Assembly (NCBI GenBank): GCA_961205875.1
Contig: OY540810.1
Coordinates: 15,624,001-15,688,000, forward strand
Source: Sialis fuliginosa
Taxonomy: Eukaryota; Arthropoda; Insecta; Megaloptera; Sialidae
Length of the DNA stretch: 64,000 nt
Direction of reading: 5' to 3'
Shown here: positions 1-11,060 of the stretch, piece after piece
Layout of the letters: each line of letters opens with the position of its first letter
Position numbering within the stretch: the first letter of the stretch is position 1
Notes under the pieces: generated by a model
The model's input: only the letters and a program-made list of their open reading frames with translations
Told to the model about the DNA's origin: nothing
Databases searched by the model: none
Position numbers and translations under genes: made by a program

Positions 1-268
1 ACAATAAATAATGTATCATTGAAAATGAAAAATAGAAGAATATTGCAAATATAACATATACAGTTAAAAATATCGATCTTAACGATAAATTAATAACGAA
101 TTCAAAATTGCATCAGTTTGCATAGTAGTACAAAATTACTACAATCCAATATATCTAAATCAATAAATTGTCATCATATAGTCCGGAAAAAATTCTATGA
201 ACTAAAAGAACTAGAAGAACGAACTCTCTGTCATGAACTAAAATGTTCAACTCTCATACATAAGTGTA
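1..268. other. AT-rich sequence, no feature seen
   Basis: Plain AT-rich DNA. The short open frame at 118-300 runs into the adjacent dispersed repeat and shows no coding character. Confidence 0.5.
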
Positions 269-558
269 TTGCTTCCTTGCAATATCAAAGAGCTTTGTGA
301 TCGTTTTAGAATGAGACAAAAAAAGTGTTCTCTGATTTTAAAATTTTAAATTGATCTTCCCGTTTCAGGTCAATACAAACACTTTTCCTTCCGTGTCTGT
401 CTGTCTGTATGTGTGTCAATTCCCTGAATCCATACCACACACATGACTCATGAATCACTGAACCGATATTAATGGAACTTGATTGCATGGTTGGGTCTGG
501 CTTGAGGACAGTCCCATTTCAAAATCATCAAAATCGTGTATAAGGGGGAGGGGGTGAC
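269..558 (-). repeat. Dispersed repeat family A, copy 1
   Basis: This is one of three copies in the window of a roughly 290 bp repeat; the others are 3478-3765 (+) and 28855-29175 (-). Shared landmarks are a GACAGACAGACA-like run beside ACGGAACGAAAAGTGTTTG, the phrase GATTTTGATGATTTTGAAAT (diverged here), and a terminal segment reading CTTCNNTATNGCGANGAAG. The open frames at 306-488 and 455-709 are translations of the repeat, and the same peptide pieces recur in the other copies. No internal promoter boxes or poly-A tail were identified, so SINE versus MITE is undecided. Confidence 0.75.
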
Positions 559-560
559 AA

Positions 561-579
561 GTGCGTGTTGCGCACGCAC
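561..579. repeat. GC-rich hairpin
   Basis: GTGCGTG and CACGCAC flank a 5-base loop, giving a perfect 7 bp stem. It stands out from the AT-rich surroundings and sits between repeat A and the next fold-back. Confidence 0.6.
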
Positions 580-583
580 ATGA

Positions 584-838
584 TAGGGTTCCGTAGCCAT
601 TCTTTACTTGGTAAAACGTATCAAGAGCTATTTCATGTTGACGAAAGATGTAATCTCTATAAAAGTGTTCGTATGACGATTTATAAACAAAATTTTGTGC
701 ACTTTTCAATCTTATGAAGAGGGGTCTAAATAAATTTCTAGTATTTTTTTACTGAAAGTACTTTTAATTAAAAGCTATACTCTGGGATTATTTCACGGAC
801 CGAAACTATAATGGTTCCTTGTTTTCTACGGAACTTTA
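584..838. repeat. Short fold-back bounded by GGTTCCGTAG / CTACGGAAC
   Basis: AGGGTTCCGTAG near 585 is answered by CTACGGAAC near 827. This suggests a small MITE of about 250 bp; a related GGAACCCT string occurs near 1467. The interior has no coding frame. Confidence 0.35.
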
Positions 839-1959
839 AAAACACTAATTATGTACTAATTTCTAATTAATCAGGATATATAATATAGTTTCTATAGTTC
901 TTTCCATTTTAAAACGAAATTTCATATAAGTAAATAAGTATCCTAATAAATTATTAAATAGGAGCCTACTTACACCTTATATGACCATTATATCATAAAA
1001 CACATAAAGATAAAATATAATTTATTATAAACTCACTGTTAATAATAATAAAAGCAGTGTATATACGGGTGCACTTTTACGACTCGGTGCATGTACGTAA
1101 CTTTCTCTGGGATATAAACCGTTGTAAAGATATTAGAAGAGGATTGGATTTTCAATAACAAAACAAGTTGTTATTTGTACAAGGAATTCTATGAAAGACT
1201 CGAGAAAGGAAAATCCCCTCCTTGGAAAATAGGTGACAAAATAAACAGAGAAGAATTTTAATGTAATTTAAAGATATAGAGAATAGAGAAGGTTAGACAA
1301 AATAATAGAGAGCTTTTGACATTCTAATATAATTATTACAGAATATATTTAACAATATATCGAAAATTTTATGTTAAACAGTTGTTTTTTGTAGCTCAAG
1401 TTCTTAAAATATTTTTGATGGTATTCTTTAGAAATATTTTAAAATGATTCATAAGTATATAAATACGGAACCCTAAAAAGGATTAAGCAATATTTTTTTA
1501 TTAACATTCTTGTAAATGCACATTTTTGTTACGACTGGTATAAAGATGGAGCCCCGGGTCACTCCATATGCACTCTGCTAATGTAAATGGAACAACTACC
1601 ACCACTGAACAATTCAAATTGTTATCTTGTTCATTCTTCCTCAACTGATGATGTTATCTGACCTTTTTTCTGTAAAAATAACTCTCTAATTTTTCCGTTG
1701 TTTTGTATAATTGTTTCCTACGATGATTTTGTTTTAATTTTAAATATGTTTTGTAGTTTACTTACATTTAAGTATAAATGATATTTGATTTTTTTATAAC
1801 ATGTTATTTTTTTTAATAACAAATCTATAGATAAAATAGAGTTAATTAAATGTTAATTATTTTGTCCAATGTTTTGGTATAAATAATCAATAAATTACAA
1901 TTAAAATTATTAAGGAAATTGGCTACTAAAACCAAAATATTTAAATCGATTTCAAATTT
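839..1959. other. AT-rich sequence, nothing recognised
   Basis: There are no splice-bounded frames, TIRs or tandem arrays of note. A short GC-richer patch near 1545-1580 has no coding frame. Confidence 0.4.
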
Positions 1960-2343
1960 CTACAGGATATTCACAATTATTATAAGATTGCATGGAATGC
2001 TTTTTTGTATTTCCTGTCCCATTTTTATGCAATTAAGATATTTATCGGTAAGCAACACGGTTAACTTTATAATAAAACAATAAATCATAATAATAATAAT
2101 AACAATGTAGGTACTGCTAAGACTTTTGATCTTGTATCTGCACTTGACCCGCTGCTCAAACAGGATGTTGTTCTGTCGCCATAACTTAAAGAATTCATAA
2201 GGCTGGTTGCCCATTGTGCTGCACTTGCTGTATGCCAGACTGAGGATGATGGTGTCTGTTGCACCAAAATTGGATAATGCAATCCAAAAACGAATATTGC
2301 CAATCAGGACAGAATCAGTAGAATAAGGCAAGACATAGGACAT
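1960..2343 (-). pseudogene. Possible decayed coding relic
   Basis: Two overlapping minus-strand frames (1960-2343 and 2085-2303) cover a patch of balanced composition at about 2100-2340, unlike the AT-rich flanks. The longer frame includes the string GNIRFWIALSNFGATD. I do not recognise the protein. The reading frame is embedded in AT-rich sequence on both sides with no convincing splice sites, so this may be a broken retrotransposon or gene fragment, or chance. Confidence 0.2.
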
Positions 2344-2360
2344 CTCGTTGCGTATTTTGA

Positions 2361-2501
2361 GCCACCGTTTATGGTAATAAAGTAAAGAGAGTCGTGAAAT
2401 CCATTGCCAAGAGGATGAACATAAAAATTACCGACAGGAATTTGTTAAAAAGACTTCGTGAGAAATATCCTTGTTACGAAGGAAAGGTTTTTGGTAAATG
2501 A
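2361..2501 (+). pseudogene. 46-codon coding-like fragment with stop
   Basis: The frame lies between an in-frame stop at 2358-2360 and TGA at 2499-2501. It reads through a lysine/arginine-rich segment containing KSIAKRMNIKITDRNLLKR and ending in KYPCYEGKVFGK. The amino-acid mix and lack of low complexity look like the C-terminus of a real protein, perhaps a terminal exon or transposon ORF relic. It ends 32 bp before the 2533 transposon. I do not recognise the family. Confidence 0.3.
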
Positions 2502-2532
2502 TAAACTCTGTTTAATATTTTTGTTTTAATTA

Positions 2533-3453
2533 GAGTAGCACCGACAGAAGTGGGCCACTGTGAGAAGTGGGCCACCCGCTATATTTGTTTTCATAAGTGA
2601 CATATCTGTCAACAGAATTTTTTTGGTTTGTTTTTGACAGAGAAACTCAGTTTGAAGTAGGTTTTTGAAGTGTGAAGACGTTCATTAGTGTTCTCCAGCG
2701 ATTAGTACCAAAAAATATATTTTTTCCTTTTTTCTCGTTTTCAAAGTTATCGTGATTTGCATAAGTTTTTCATCGAATTTAATCAGGTAAATAGCCTTTA
2801 ATTTAGTTTTCGACGTAACCTTAAAAAATTCGAAGAGATTTTAGCATATTGTAGCGTGGTGTTCTCGCCACGTGCTTTCGCGTAAAATTATGCTTGAGGA
2901 CAGAAGTGGGCCACTGCATTGACGTTCTGTTTTGACATTTATTGTTTTTTTATGAACCAATCAAGTGGTTTTATGACTTAATTTGAATGTTTTAGCGATC
3001 ATGCCACCAAAAAAAGATAAACCGACTGGCTATGAACCCATCGACTACGATAAATTGCTTGGTGCTATAAAGCAATTTCACTTTATTTTGTATATTTTTG
3101 AAGCAATATAATAAACAATATCACACATGAAAATTGGTTTTTATAATTTAATTTCTTAAAAAAATTATTAATTTAACATAAAAAAACACAGTGCCTGATC
3201 CTTTTGCTTGTTTTAGATGAAAAAATTGGGCGGCCCACTTCTGTCTGCAAAATCGTGAAATCGCAAATTTCTATTTTTTTACTTAACGATGTAAAACGAT
3301 ATGTTAAAATGAAAATTTTCAAAATCTGTGTTTGCAGACAGTTAGGTTAATCCTTACTCTGCAAATAGACGCAATAAGTGTGGAAAAATATTAATTTTTG
3401 AACATTTTATAGCATGAAAACCAAAGTGTGGCCCACTTCTATCTGTACTACTC
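2533..3453. mobile_element. 921 bp TIR element with TA target duplication
   Basis: The left end reads TA|GAGTAGCACCGACAGAAGTG and the right end is its imperfect inverse, ending ..CTGTACTACTC|TA. It is therefore a cut-and-paste element with a TA duplication, as in the Tc1/mariner/pogo group. The motif AGAAGTGGGCC occurs three times from the left (about 2546, 2564, 2901) and twice inverted from the right (about 3231, 3429), which suggests transposase-binding subterminal repeats. The interior keeps only an ORF start (3001-3111), so this is a non-autonomous deletion derivative. The pogo assignment is inference from the TA target and the peptide. Confidence 0.8.
3001..3111 (+). pseudogene. Truncated transposase start, 36 aa
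   Basis: An ATG opens a 36-codon frame starting MPPKKDKPTGYEPIDYDKLL, and it hits a stop at 3109-3111. The basic start followed by a short helix-like stretch resembles the N-terminus of pogo/psq-type transposases, which begin with a helix-turn-helix DNA-binding domain. The catalytic region is absent. It lies inside the 2533-3453 element, so it is probably the remnant of that element's transposase gene. This rests on a short stretch and is not certain. Confidence 0.4.
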
Positions 3454-3477
3454 TACATATATTATATATTTTGGGAT

Positions 3478-3765
3478 GTTACCCCTTCCCCTTACACACG
3501 ATTTTAATAATTTTGAAATGGGACCATTCTCAAACCAGATCCAACCAACTAACCAAGTTTCATTAAAATCGGTTCAGTGGTTCATGAGTTATGCGTGTGA
3601 CAAGGATTCAGGGGACAGACAGACAGACACGGAACGAAAAGTGTTTGTTTTAACCTGAAACGGAAAGATCAATATAAAATTTTGAAATCGGAGAACAATT
3701 GTTTTTCTTATTTTAAGACGATCACAAAGCTTCTCGTATCTTCAATATGGCGAAGAAGTAAAATA
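3478..3765 (+). repeat. Dispersed repeat family A, copy 2
   Basis: This is the plus-oriented copy of the family at 269-558 and 28855-29175. It contains the same GACAGACAGACACGGAACGA segment and ends at CTTCAATATGGCGAAGAAG. It begins about 25 bp after the 2533-3453 transposon. The frame at 3428-3658 is a translation of the repeat. The CTTCGATATGGCGAAGAAG phrase alone recurs at 23804-23822. Confidence 0.75.
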
Positions 3766-3917
3766 TAAATCTTTTATCAAAATAATGAATCGACAATTCT
3801 GTTAAGATTTTCAAACGCTATGCTGAAATGCCACTCATCATTTTAACACCAAAACAATATAGGATGTAATAAAGGTGAAACAATATTATTATTATCCTTA
3901 ACAGTTCTGCACAATGA

Positions 3918-3962
3918 AACACACACACACAAACACACACTCACACACACACTCACACACGC
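3918..3962. repeat. (CA)n microsatellite, interrupted
   Basis: CA dinucleotides run with interruptions (CACACACACAAACACACACTC..). Confidence 0.85.
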
Positions 3963-4071
3963 ATATATTTATTGCGCCATGAATAAATATACTTAATATA
4001 TCACATTTGAGAAATGGTCGTAATTAAAAATTTTATTACACCTACTGAATTAATAACACGTAAACCATTAA

Positions 4072-4218
4072 CACGTTCAGTGCCATATGCCCGCGCGTTG
4101 GCGCCCAACGCGCAGCTTGGAACCCTTAAAAACCGTGAATCGTTAGTACTGTGGTTATATATTCTTGCAAGGTCGCTTCTCCGAAAGCGACTCGAAGTAA
4201 TGTTTGGTGTTGAACGTG
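4072..4218. mobile_element. piggyBac-like MITE with TTAA duplication
   Basis: TTAA at 4068-4071 is followed by CACGTTCAGTGCC, and the right side reads TGTTGAACGTG before TTAA at 4219-4222. This gives 147 bp with inverted ends CACGTTCA/TGAACGTG and a TTAA target, the signature of piggyBac-type insertion. Inside are a perfect 9 bp-stem palindrome GCGCGTTGG-CGC-CCAACGCGC near 4094 and a second hairpin TCGCTTCTCCGAAAGCGA near 4171. It has no transposase. The overlapping frames at 4001-4273 and 4014-4229 are read-through of the MITE. Confidence 0.75.
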
Positions 4219-4571
4219 TTAAGAACTGAATAACAACAATTGTTCCATACATTAGCTCGGATATTCCAAACACACGTTTAAATATAAATTATATGTGTTT
4301 TATTTAAATAATTTTAATGAAGGAAATCATCTTTTACACATAATTTTTTTTTTTTTTTTTTAAAATGTTCGCAAATTAGCATTTGTTTTGTATGTGTGTG
4401 AATGCACAAGGTCGTAACTCACGGTTGAATTTACAAATTGTTTTAATGTTTAATGTATTTAAATATGTAGGTAGTTTAGTTTATTCAGTATTATGTAAAT
4501 TGCAGTAATAATCGTCTATATAATTTTTATGTAGTAAATACCCGTTTTTATTCAAAAGTTATACCGACTGT

Positions 4572-4740
4572 CTAAAAAGAACGTTACGAATTTTTATTTC
4601 GAAAAATATGCTGCTTAAAAAAAAAGTCTGACAAAAGTTACTCAGTTTAGAGTACCTCCCATAAACTGATTGTAACAGACATTTTTTTTTGTAAGCAGCA
4701 TATTTTCCGAAAAAAAATTCGTGACGTTTTTTTGTGTACC
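4572..4740. mobile_element. Fold-back MITE
   Basis: The left arm has ACGTTACGAATTTTTATTTC and ATATGCTGCTTA; the right arm mirrors these as TAAGCAGCATATTTTCCG and AATTCGTGACGT. The whole is about 170 bp with arms of about 50 bp and no coding capacity. The exact ends and target duplication are unclear. Confidence 0.6.
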
Positions 4741-5700
4741 ATTATATTTTTTATTTTATTAAGGATCTAGAAACAGATTTATTTCTTTTATGATGTAAAC
4801 ACAAACAACAAAAACAGCCTGAGGGGGAGAAAGGGTATTTAGCCACTTGTTACTGAAACTATTTTTTATCTCCAATTTTTTAAATTTTTTGATATGTGTA
4901 TTTTTATGCATGTAATTTGCTAGGACATAATTTAAAAAATATCTGGAAAAGCTAGAAAATGAGAGATGTTATAACGTCTGGTAGTAACGACCCACTATAG
5001 CTATAGAGGACGGTTAAAGTCACTTATATTCACTTCAAGTTGACTAAAACACGTAGAAAAAGTTGTATTTGTTGAAAATTTTGTTTATTTTCAGTTGGTA
5101 TTTGGAAGAAAGAAATTAGTTGGGCAAAAAGTAATTAATAAAAAAGTAATGTTGGAGTATAGTATGTAAAAAACATGTTTTTTGGTGTAGATCGGAGGTC
5201 ATCCAAAAAGGGACAGGGGGTGAATTGCCTAGCGTAATGATATGTGACGAGGAGGGGGAGAGGGTCTGAACAAACGTGACGTTTGAAATACCTATATAAA
5301 TTTGATTCCTATTTTTTTTAAACAATAGAATTTATTGAGGGGGGAGGTTATGAGACGTATTATTAGATAGGGGGTTGAAAAATGTGATGCAGCGTGACAA
5401 AGATGGAGGGAAGGGTCAAAAATGATTGTTTGCGTGACGAATTTCATGGATGACTCCTAGTGTACTGTACATATTACTACCGGGTGTTATTAAGCCCACG
5501 TAATATAACGATAATTTTTCGAACGATAAATATCAAAATATAAAATTTTTATTTCTTTATTTTATAGGTTATCTAATATTCTCAAGGAAAAATAACAAAA
5601 TATATATATTAGCAAATAGTAACAGTCTAGAAATGTATCTTTTTGAAGACAAGATGAAAAGTAATCACACCAATAAACTTTGAATCTCAAATGCATCTCT
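4741..5700. other. AT-rich sequence, no gene
   Basis: There are G-rich patches (about 5210-5260, 5338-5420), but no TIR pair or splice-bounded frame was found. The frame at 5116-5325 has no coding character. Confidence 0.4.
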
Positions 5701-5851
5701 AAGTTATTTTTTTGTGGTAACCATATGTGCTCACAAACTTTTTTGGTAGTTATTATGTCGATTGTTATATATTAAAAATTACAGATAAATTTAAGTAGGT
5801 TAAACTTTTTTGTGGATATTAACCCGGGTAACACCGGGTCCAATGCGCTAG
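5700..5851 (+). mobile_element. Helitron family B, 3' terminal part
   Basis: The terminus reads ..ATTAACCCGGGTAACACCGG.. GTCCAATGCGCTAG followed by T. ACCCGG (5822-5827) and CCGGGT (5834-5839) form a hairpin about eight bases before CTAG, the arrangement at Helitron 3' ends. The same terminus closes the copies ending at 9901 (diverged) and 45823. The 5' limit could not be placed; 5700 is a guess. Confidence 0.65.
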
Positions 5852-6825
5852 TAATTAATATAAATAAATAGATAAACATCGTACGATTGACATATAAATT
5901 AAAAATCTATCCAGTGTATTCCATGTATGTACATTGTACATATATTCTATTAGAACATTAATTCTTGTCTTATGTATAACGTATTTCCGGGTCGATGTAT
6001 TCAAGAAAGCTTTCTAATTTCACGAAATATGGCCTTATTTATCTAGACATGTCAAATTAAAACGGCACTTTGATAGTACATAGAGCAGTCTGTCATTTCA
6101 GACTTAGCGAGTCGCGGATACAACAACACGAACACAACTCGTATTGTGAAGGTTACGTTAGCCCCCCTCCCCCTATTATTTATAAATACATATTAACTTT
6201 CCTAAATCCATTCTGACTATTTTCGCTATGATGTCTGGTGAAATTATATTCATAGGATCAATGGGAAGAAAAACAGATTAAAAATATATATTGGATAAAA
6301 ATTGTAAAGAGTATTCTTATCTGTAATTTCTGTTTTATTCATTTTTATCCCCAAGATTTTATTAAGAAACAAATCGATTTTTTTAATTATCATTTATTCA
6401 TCAAAGTTTGCTAACGTCCATTTTTGACAAAATTTTGATTTTTTGAATTCCTTGTGGAAGATCAGTCTGAACAATGGGTATAATCTTTTGAAAATTTAGT
6501 TACTATATCAAAAAAGTCAGAAGAACTCCTCTATAGTTTCTTAGTAATAAAACTGACTTTGTACAATGATTCATTATCAAAATGTGCCATCTCAAACTAC
6601 ATTAACTATTTATTAAAAATATATATATATACATGTAAATATAAATAAATATTTTTGCACTTTTTAAAATGTTTTACTAAAAAGATGTCAAACATTTCTC
6701 TTACTAATAATTTAGTCCTCAGTACCTCGACCCTTATGTAAATTTATTACCATACTTCTGAAACTTCGTGAGTTGTTTCTTTTTGACGACTCTAACAACT
6801 TTTTTATTTGCGAAAATTCTTAAAA

Positions 6826-7100
6826 ATGGCGAACTGGAAAAACGGTCCAAAATATTTGTCGGACAAAATGATCAATGGATAAAAATAATTATTTAATAAT
6901 AGTACAAATTTCAGGTAGCTGATAATAATCTACAATAACCTCGTTATTTTGACATGTTGGAGGTGACAGACCAGGTTACCCCACTATTTTTGTCAGACAA
7001 TTGTTTTTCGATTTTCTCACCATATTATCCTAATTACAATTCATTGGTCATTTTGCCCGACAAATATTTTGGGCCGTTTTTACTCTTTAAATTTTTTATT
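6826..7100. mobile_element. TIR element with CCAAAATATTTGTCGG arms
   Basis: ACGGTCCAAAATATTTGTCG with GACAAAATGATCAATG at about 6841-6878 is mirrored by CATTGGTCATTTTGCCCGAC and AAATATTTTGGGCCGT at about 7041-7079. It is a non-coding fold-back of roughly 270 bp. The outer ends are fuzzy. Confidence 0.6.
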
Positions 7101-7939
7101 TTTCCGAGTAAGTTTTGATTCTTTAACCCCCATATATGTAACAAAACGTTTATCATACAGACAAAAAAAAACTCAAAAAGAAAATTTGTTATAATATTTC
7201 TCTCTCTTAATCGTTAAATTTAATTTCGTAATTGGGAGGCGTTGTTAAGAGTTCACTTTCTCTCTTTCTCCATCTCTGTCTTTTATTCGACGAGGAGGTG
7301 ATTTTAGATAGCAATATAACACAGAAGAAACAAATGGTGTCGCTGTTTGTTCATCATTTTGTCATCCACAAACGGAACAAAAAAAGACTCTCCATAGGCG
7401 AGAGATAAGCAGCAAAAAACAGAAAAGATATATTAGAAAACAACAGTTTGAACTCTGTGTTCGTTACATAACGGGGTTTCAGCGCGGCCGCTTACGTAAC
7501 TATAATTATAAAATGTTTCTTCGCAGTAAAAATAACAAAAAGCTCACATATGTGTGTTAATAACATGTTTTCCAATTAAAATAATAAAACTATAATTTAT
7601 CTCGCTTAAAACTAAATATCATGTAGGAGAGAGTGGAGTAACTACGAACACTTAAGGGAGAAATCAAGTAAATTAAAACCTGAGTAAGAAATCAAAATAT
7701 GTATTGTTATTGTGTATTATTATATATTGTAAATAATCCATTAGTCCAATATCAATTTTAGTTAAATATAAAAATAAAATTAATATTAAAGACAAAACCC
7801 GACTAGCTTGGAGTATTCATAATAACGTAAAAAAATTATTTCCAAAGTGTTATGACAGTTAGTGCCCAAAAGTTAAGTTGTTTGACCAACAATTTAATCA
7901 AGCATTGGTTCATTCCACGATATTAGTAACAAAAAATTG
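7101..7939. other. Unannotated AT-rich stretch
   Basis: It contains a NotI-type site (GCGGCCGC) near 7485 within a short GC-rich patch and a CTCTCTC-rich run near 7258-7276. No coding frame was seen. Confidence 0.35.
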
Positions 7940-8300
7940 GCGAAGACATACACGGGTGTATGCCATAAGGGTTCCGAAGTACGTGCACTGTTTATGTTAG
8001 ATCCACTTACAGGTGCATTTTAGAGTTAGAAAAAATATAAAATTAGTGTCTTATTCTACTAATTGAGAGCTACATTTTGACACCCCACTTACCTAGATTA
8101 AAAAAAAAATTCTATGACGCCCCTTCCTATTTCTCCAAAAATTGAATTGATATTGTTGAATTTAGTATTTATCGTTGGTAGTTCCACCAAAGCTTCGTTA
8201 TCCAATTTTTTCAGATTTGCTGAGCCAGTAGCTACCGAGTTAGAGGGCGGGGAGCAAAATAAATACTGCTTGGAGCCCCTTGTTGGCTCCATTTTTGAGT
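7940..8300 (+). repeat. Dispersed repeat family C, copy 1
   Basis: It shares an ordered set of landmarks with 25168-25600 (+) and 43290-43760 (-): GACATACACGGGTGTAT, GAGNTCTACATTTTGACACC, ATCGTTGGTAGT, and CAATTTTTTCAGATTT followed by ACCGAGTTAGAGGG. The frames at 8098-8292 and 8114-8332 are translations of it. The class is unknown; no terminal repeats were recognised. Confidence 0.75.
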
Positions 8301-8533
8301 TAAAAAAACGTCATATTAAAATATTTTTTTAGTTTGTTTAATGGGACTTTCTCGTGTATTGTTTAAGAATTTAATACAATTTTGCGGTTCTTCTTGTTGT
8401 TAAGATCGTTTTTTGAAAACAAAACAAATACACACACATACATCATGGTGAAATAATTCCATGAAAAACTCGAATTCGGCAAAAATCAGCCTTACTATTA
8501 TACTTTCTTATACGATTAAATATATTTCATATA

Positions 8534-8664
8534 CAGGATTATTCACGAGTGGCGTGCCAAACTGGAACAGTAGATTGAAGAAGTTATTTTAAGTCAACAT
8601 TTTTATATAAACGTTTTTTCGTGAGGGAGCTACAGCCCGACAAATATTTTACCCAATCATCCTG
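8534..8664. mobile_element. 131 bp MITE, TATA-flanked CAGGAT..ATCCTG
   Basis: ATA|CAGGATTATTCACGAG at the left and ATCATCCTG|TATA at the right give short inverted ends and a TA-type duplication. The interior (GGCGTGCCAAACTGGAACAG, TTTTCGTGAGGGAGCTACAG) matches one arm of the 955 bp fold-back at 39690-40644. It is therefore a deletion derivative of the same family. Confidence 0.65.
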
Positions 8665-8703
8665 TATATGGCCATATCAGAAAGTTAAAATCGGTCAGTT
8701 TTT

Positions 8704-8894
8704 TTAACCCGTTAAGTACATTCATAAAATTGGATTGATGTATATTCCACGCTATGTAAAACAAAGTGGAGTATATAGAGGCTGTATAGAGGAGATCGCG
8801 GCACGCGTAATGTTCCAGGCGCCATTTTTTGCTCGCGACACTTCTTTTGCAATAAAAATATAAAATGTCAGATAGCCACGATGCCCGGTTAAAT
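8704..8894. mobile_element. Possible TTAA-flanked MITE
   Basis: TTAACCCGTTAAGTAC at the left and GCCCGGTTAA at the right share TTAACC as an inverted end, and the interior is GC-richer than its surroundings. A piggyBac-like MITE is possible, but the inverted repeat is very short. Confidence 0.3.
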
Positions 8895-9194
8895 TATTTG
8901 AGCATGAGTGATATACGGAATGTTTTGTGTTGCTGTGTATTGTAAAAAACCCGTTATGGATTTTTCCTTTTTCAGAGAATTATGTTTTTCAAGTTGTGAG
9001 GCCAGGCGCGGATCTATAAGAAAGATCGTAGGGTACACGACCCCATTTTATATCTATTTATTTCTCTTAAGACTACAGCTGCATTTGTCTCGTTTCAGTT
9101 TTTATAACTGATAGTCTCTTCTCGAGCTTGTTTCGTAAACTTGATTGAGAAGGGTGTAATTTTTTTTACAGAATTTTTTTTTTGTTATTTCTAT

Positions 9195-9901
9195 ATATGT
9201 ATGTACCTATAAAAATGAATGTTCGTTTGTGTGAGGCTTATAGACTCCAGAATTACTGAACCAATTTCAATGCGGTTTTCAATAATTTTTCTGTGCATGT
9301 CCGTGGCTAATAAATATTTTATGAAAACCTAAGATTTAACATCAAAAGTCGTGTTTTGTTTACAAAAAAATCTATAAACTTTCAAGAATTTGCGATTTTA
9401 ATATTTTATTTTATTAACTTTGTCACTATGATCACGTCTCTTTCAAATATTTTGTCGAACAATTGGATGATTTTTGACACATGTTAACAATTAAATATTT
9501 TGATATATGTATATTGATTGAAAATTGAAATAAAAGAAACATTTCACTTCCAAGAAAAGAAAAATATTAAAATTGCTTATGATTGTTGCCAACCTATTTT
9601 TTATTTTTTTTATTTTCATACAAATTCTAAGAAGGTACTCGTACCTACTGTTTCCTGCATGGAAGTTTGAAAATATAATTTAACATGATTTTCTCAGTAA
9701 CTACTGAACGGATTTTATTCCGGTTTTCACTAATGGGTAGGTAAGGTTTAGATGTATAATTTGTGGATATTTTGTGTAAATTCAGAAAAAAAAAAACAAT
9801 TAGCAGTAAACCGTGTGTTGTGTATATGTTGGGTGGGCATGTTAAATATTTTAGATTACTATGATTTTATAGATATTAACTCGGATAAAACCAGGTCCTA
9901 G
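9195..9901 (+). mobile_element. Helitron family B, diverged copy
   Basis: It starts around TATAAAAATGAATGTTCGTT with the following ACTGAACCAATTTCAA block, also found in the copy at 45548. It ends in ATTAACTCGGATAAAACCAG then GTCCTAG|T, a decayed version of the family terminus. A second ACTGAACGGATTTTATTCCG block near 9693 suggests two partly overlapping copies. Non-autonomous; no Rep/helicase frame. Confidence 0.55.
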
Positions 9902-11012
9902 TGTATAATAAAAGAATTTTTTAACTAAAATGAATCTTATATAATGTTATTTAATTTAATTACACCCTTCTTAATTGGAGGTTGTTTTTTTACGTATTTT
10001 TGAGTGCTAAAAACAAATTTGGCAATAAAAAGCTAACTGTCTCCCATTTTTTGGTATTGTCAAAGAAATTACAAAAAATGAAAAATCGTTAAAAATTATA
10101 GAAAATTTATAATAATTTTGAGACCCTTCGAAGGCCGTGATAATTTTTTTTTGCCAAATGTAATGACTGACTTACAGATATCAGACATTTCCTTTTTTGT
10201 AACGCTGTACGATCAGTTTTGACCGAGTTATTTCCGATTGAAGCAAAAATCACACTTTTAATATTGATCGCCTATAACTAGGAAACAAACGATTGTAAAA
10301 GATTCCAAGAGTAGATTTGGAAAACTGATAGTATTTTCTTCATAACTGGATTAACTGACAGCGATACAAAAAAAATTGAAGATTTGAAGAATCGTTTTAC
10401 TAATTTCTGATGATAGTCAATAATTTTTGGGGTTCAACAAGCTTTTTTAATGTCAAATTCGTTTTCAACTCCCAAATATATATAAGAAAAATACAGTCCG
10501 GTCAAGAGGTTAAGACCGATTTGTATTTTATAGAGGATGTGATATTGATTTAAAGTTTAATATCAAATAATACATTTTAGCTAATTACTATCTTTTAAAA
10601 CCGACACTTGACGAGAGTTATAAGTAAAATTGATATCATCTTGGTAACCTCTCGTTCGAATTTTAGACGAGTCTCGTATAGACGCAAAGCCCCAAATTAT
10701 ACATTCATATTAAAAAAATAAGAATAAAATGCATCAATAAATTTTTATTTATATCTCAATTATATTCATGTTAACCGTCTCCTCTTGGGAATTTTCTTGA
10801 TCCGCCACTGTGTTTGTGTATATGTGTTGGATGGGGCTAATGTAACGTGGACGATAAGTGTTTTGAAATATGGATTCTCGTTGTTAAGCGAACCGAACTT
10901 GCTGTGTCCATTCTGTCATTTTTTACATGTAAAAAATGTTTAATTATAGAAAAAAGTGTATCATATAAAATATAATTTCTACTACCTACAGTATATATAC
11001 ACTTATAAGATA
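9902..11012. other. AT-rich sequence, no gene
   Basis: No TIR or spliced frame was recognised. The word ending GAGTTATTTCCGATTGAAGC (10227-10246) is GC-richer but isolated. Confidence 0.35.
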
Positions 11013-11060
11013 TATGCGATTCGCCCGCGGCTTCATCCGCGTTGTATCCATCTTTACGAC
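11013..11060 (-). mobile_element. Helitron-type 3' hairpin relic
   Basis: On the minus strand GGATACAACGCGGATGAAGC then CGCGGGCGAAT resembles the terminus at 48514-48547 (ACAACGCGAGCGAAGCCGCG). CTAG has been lost. It is probably the end of a decayed minus-oriented copy extending to higher coordinates. Confidence 0.35.

Noticed and set aside
455-709. 84-codon minus frame
   Set aside because: Part of dispersed repeat A; the same peptide pieces occur in the other copies of the repeat.
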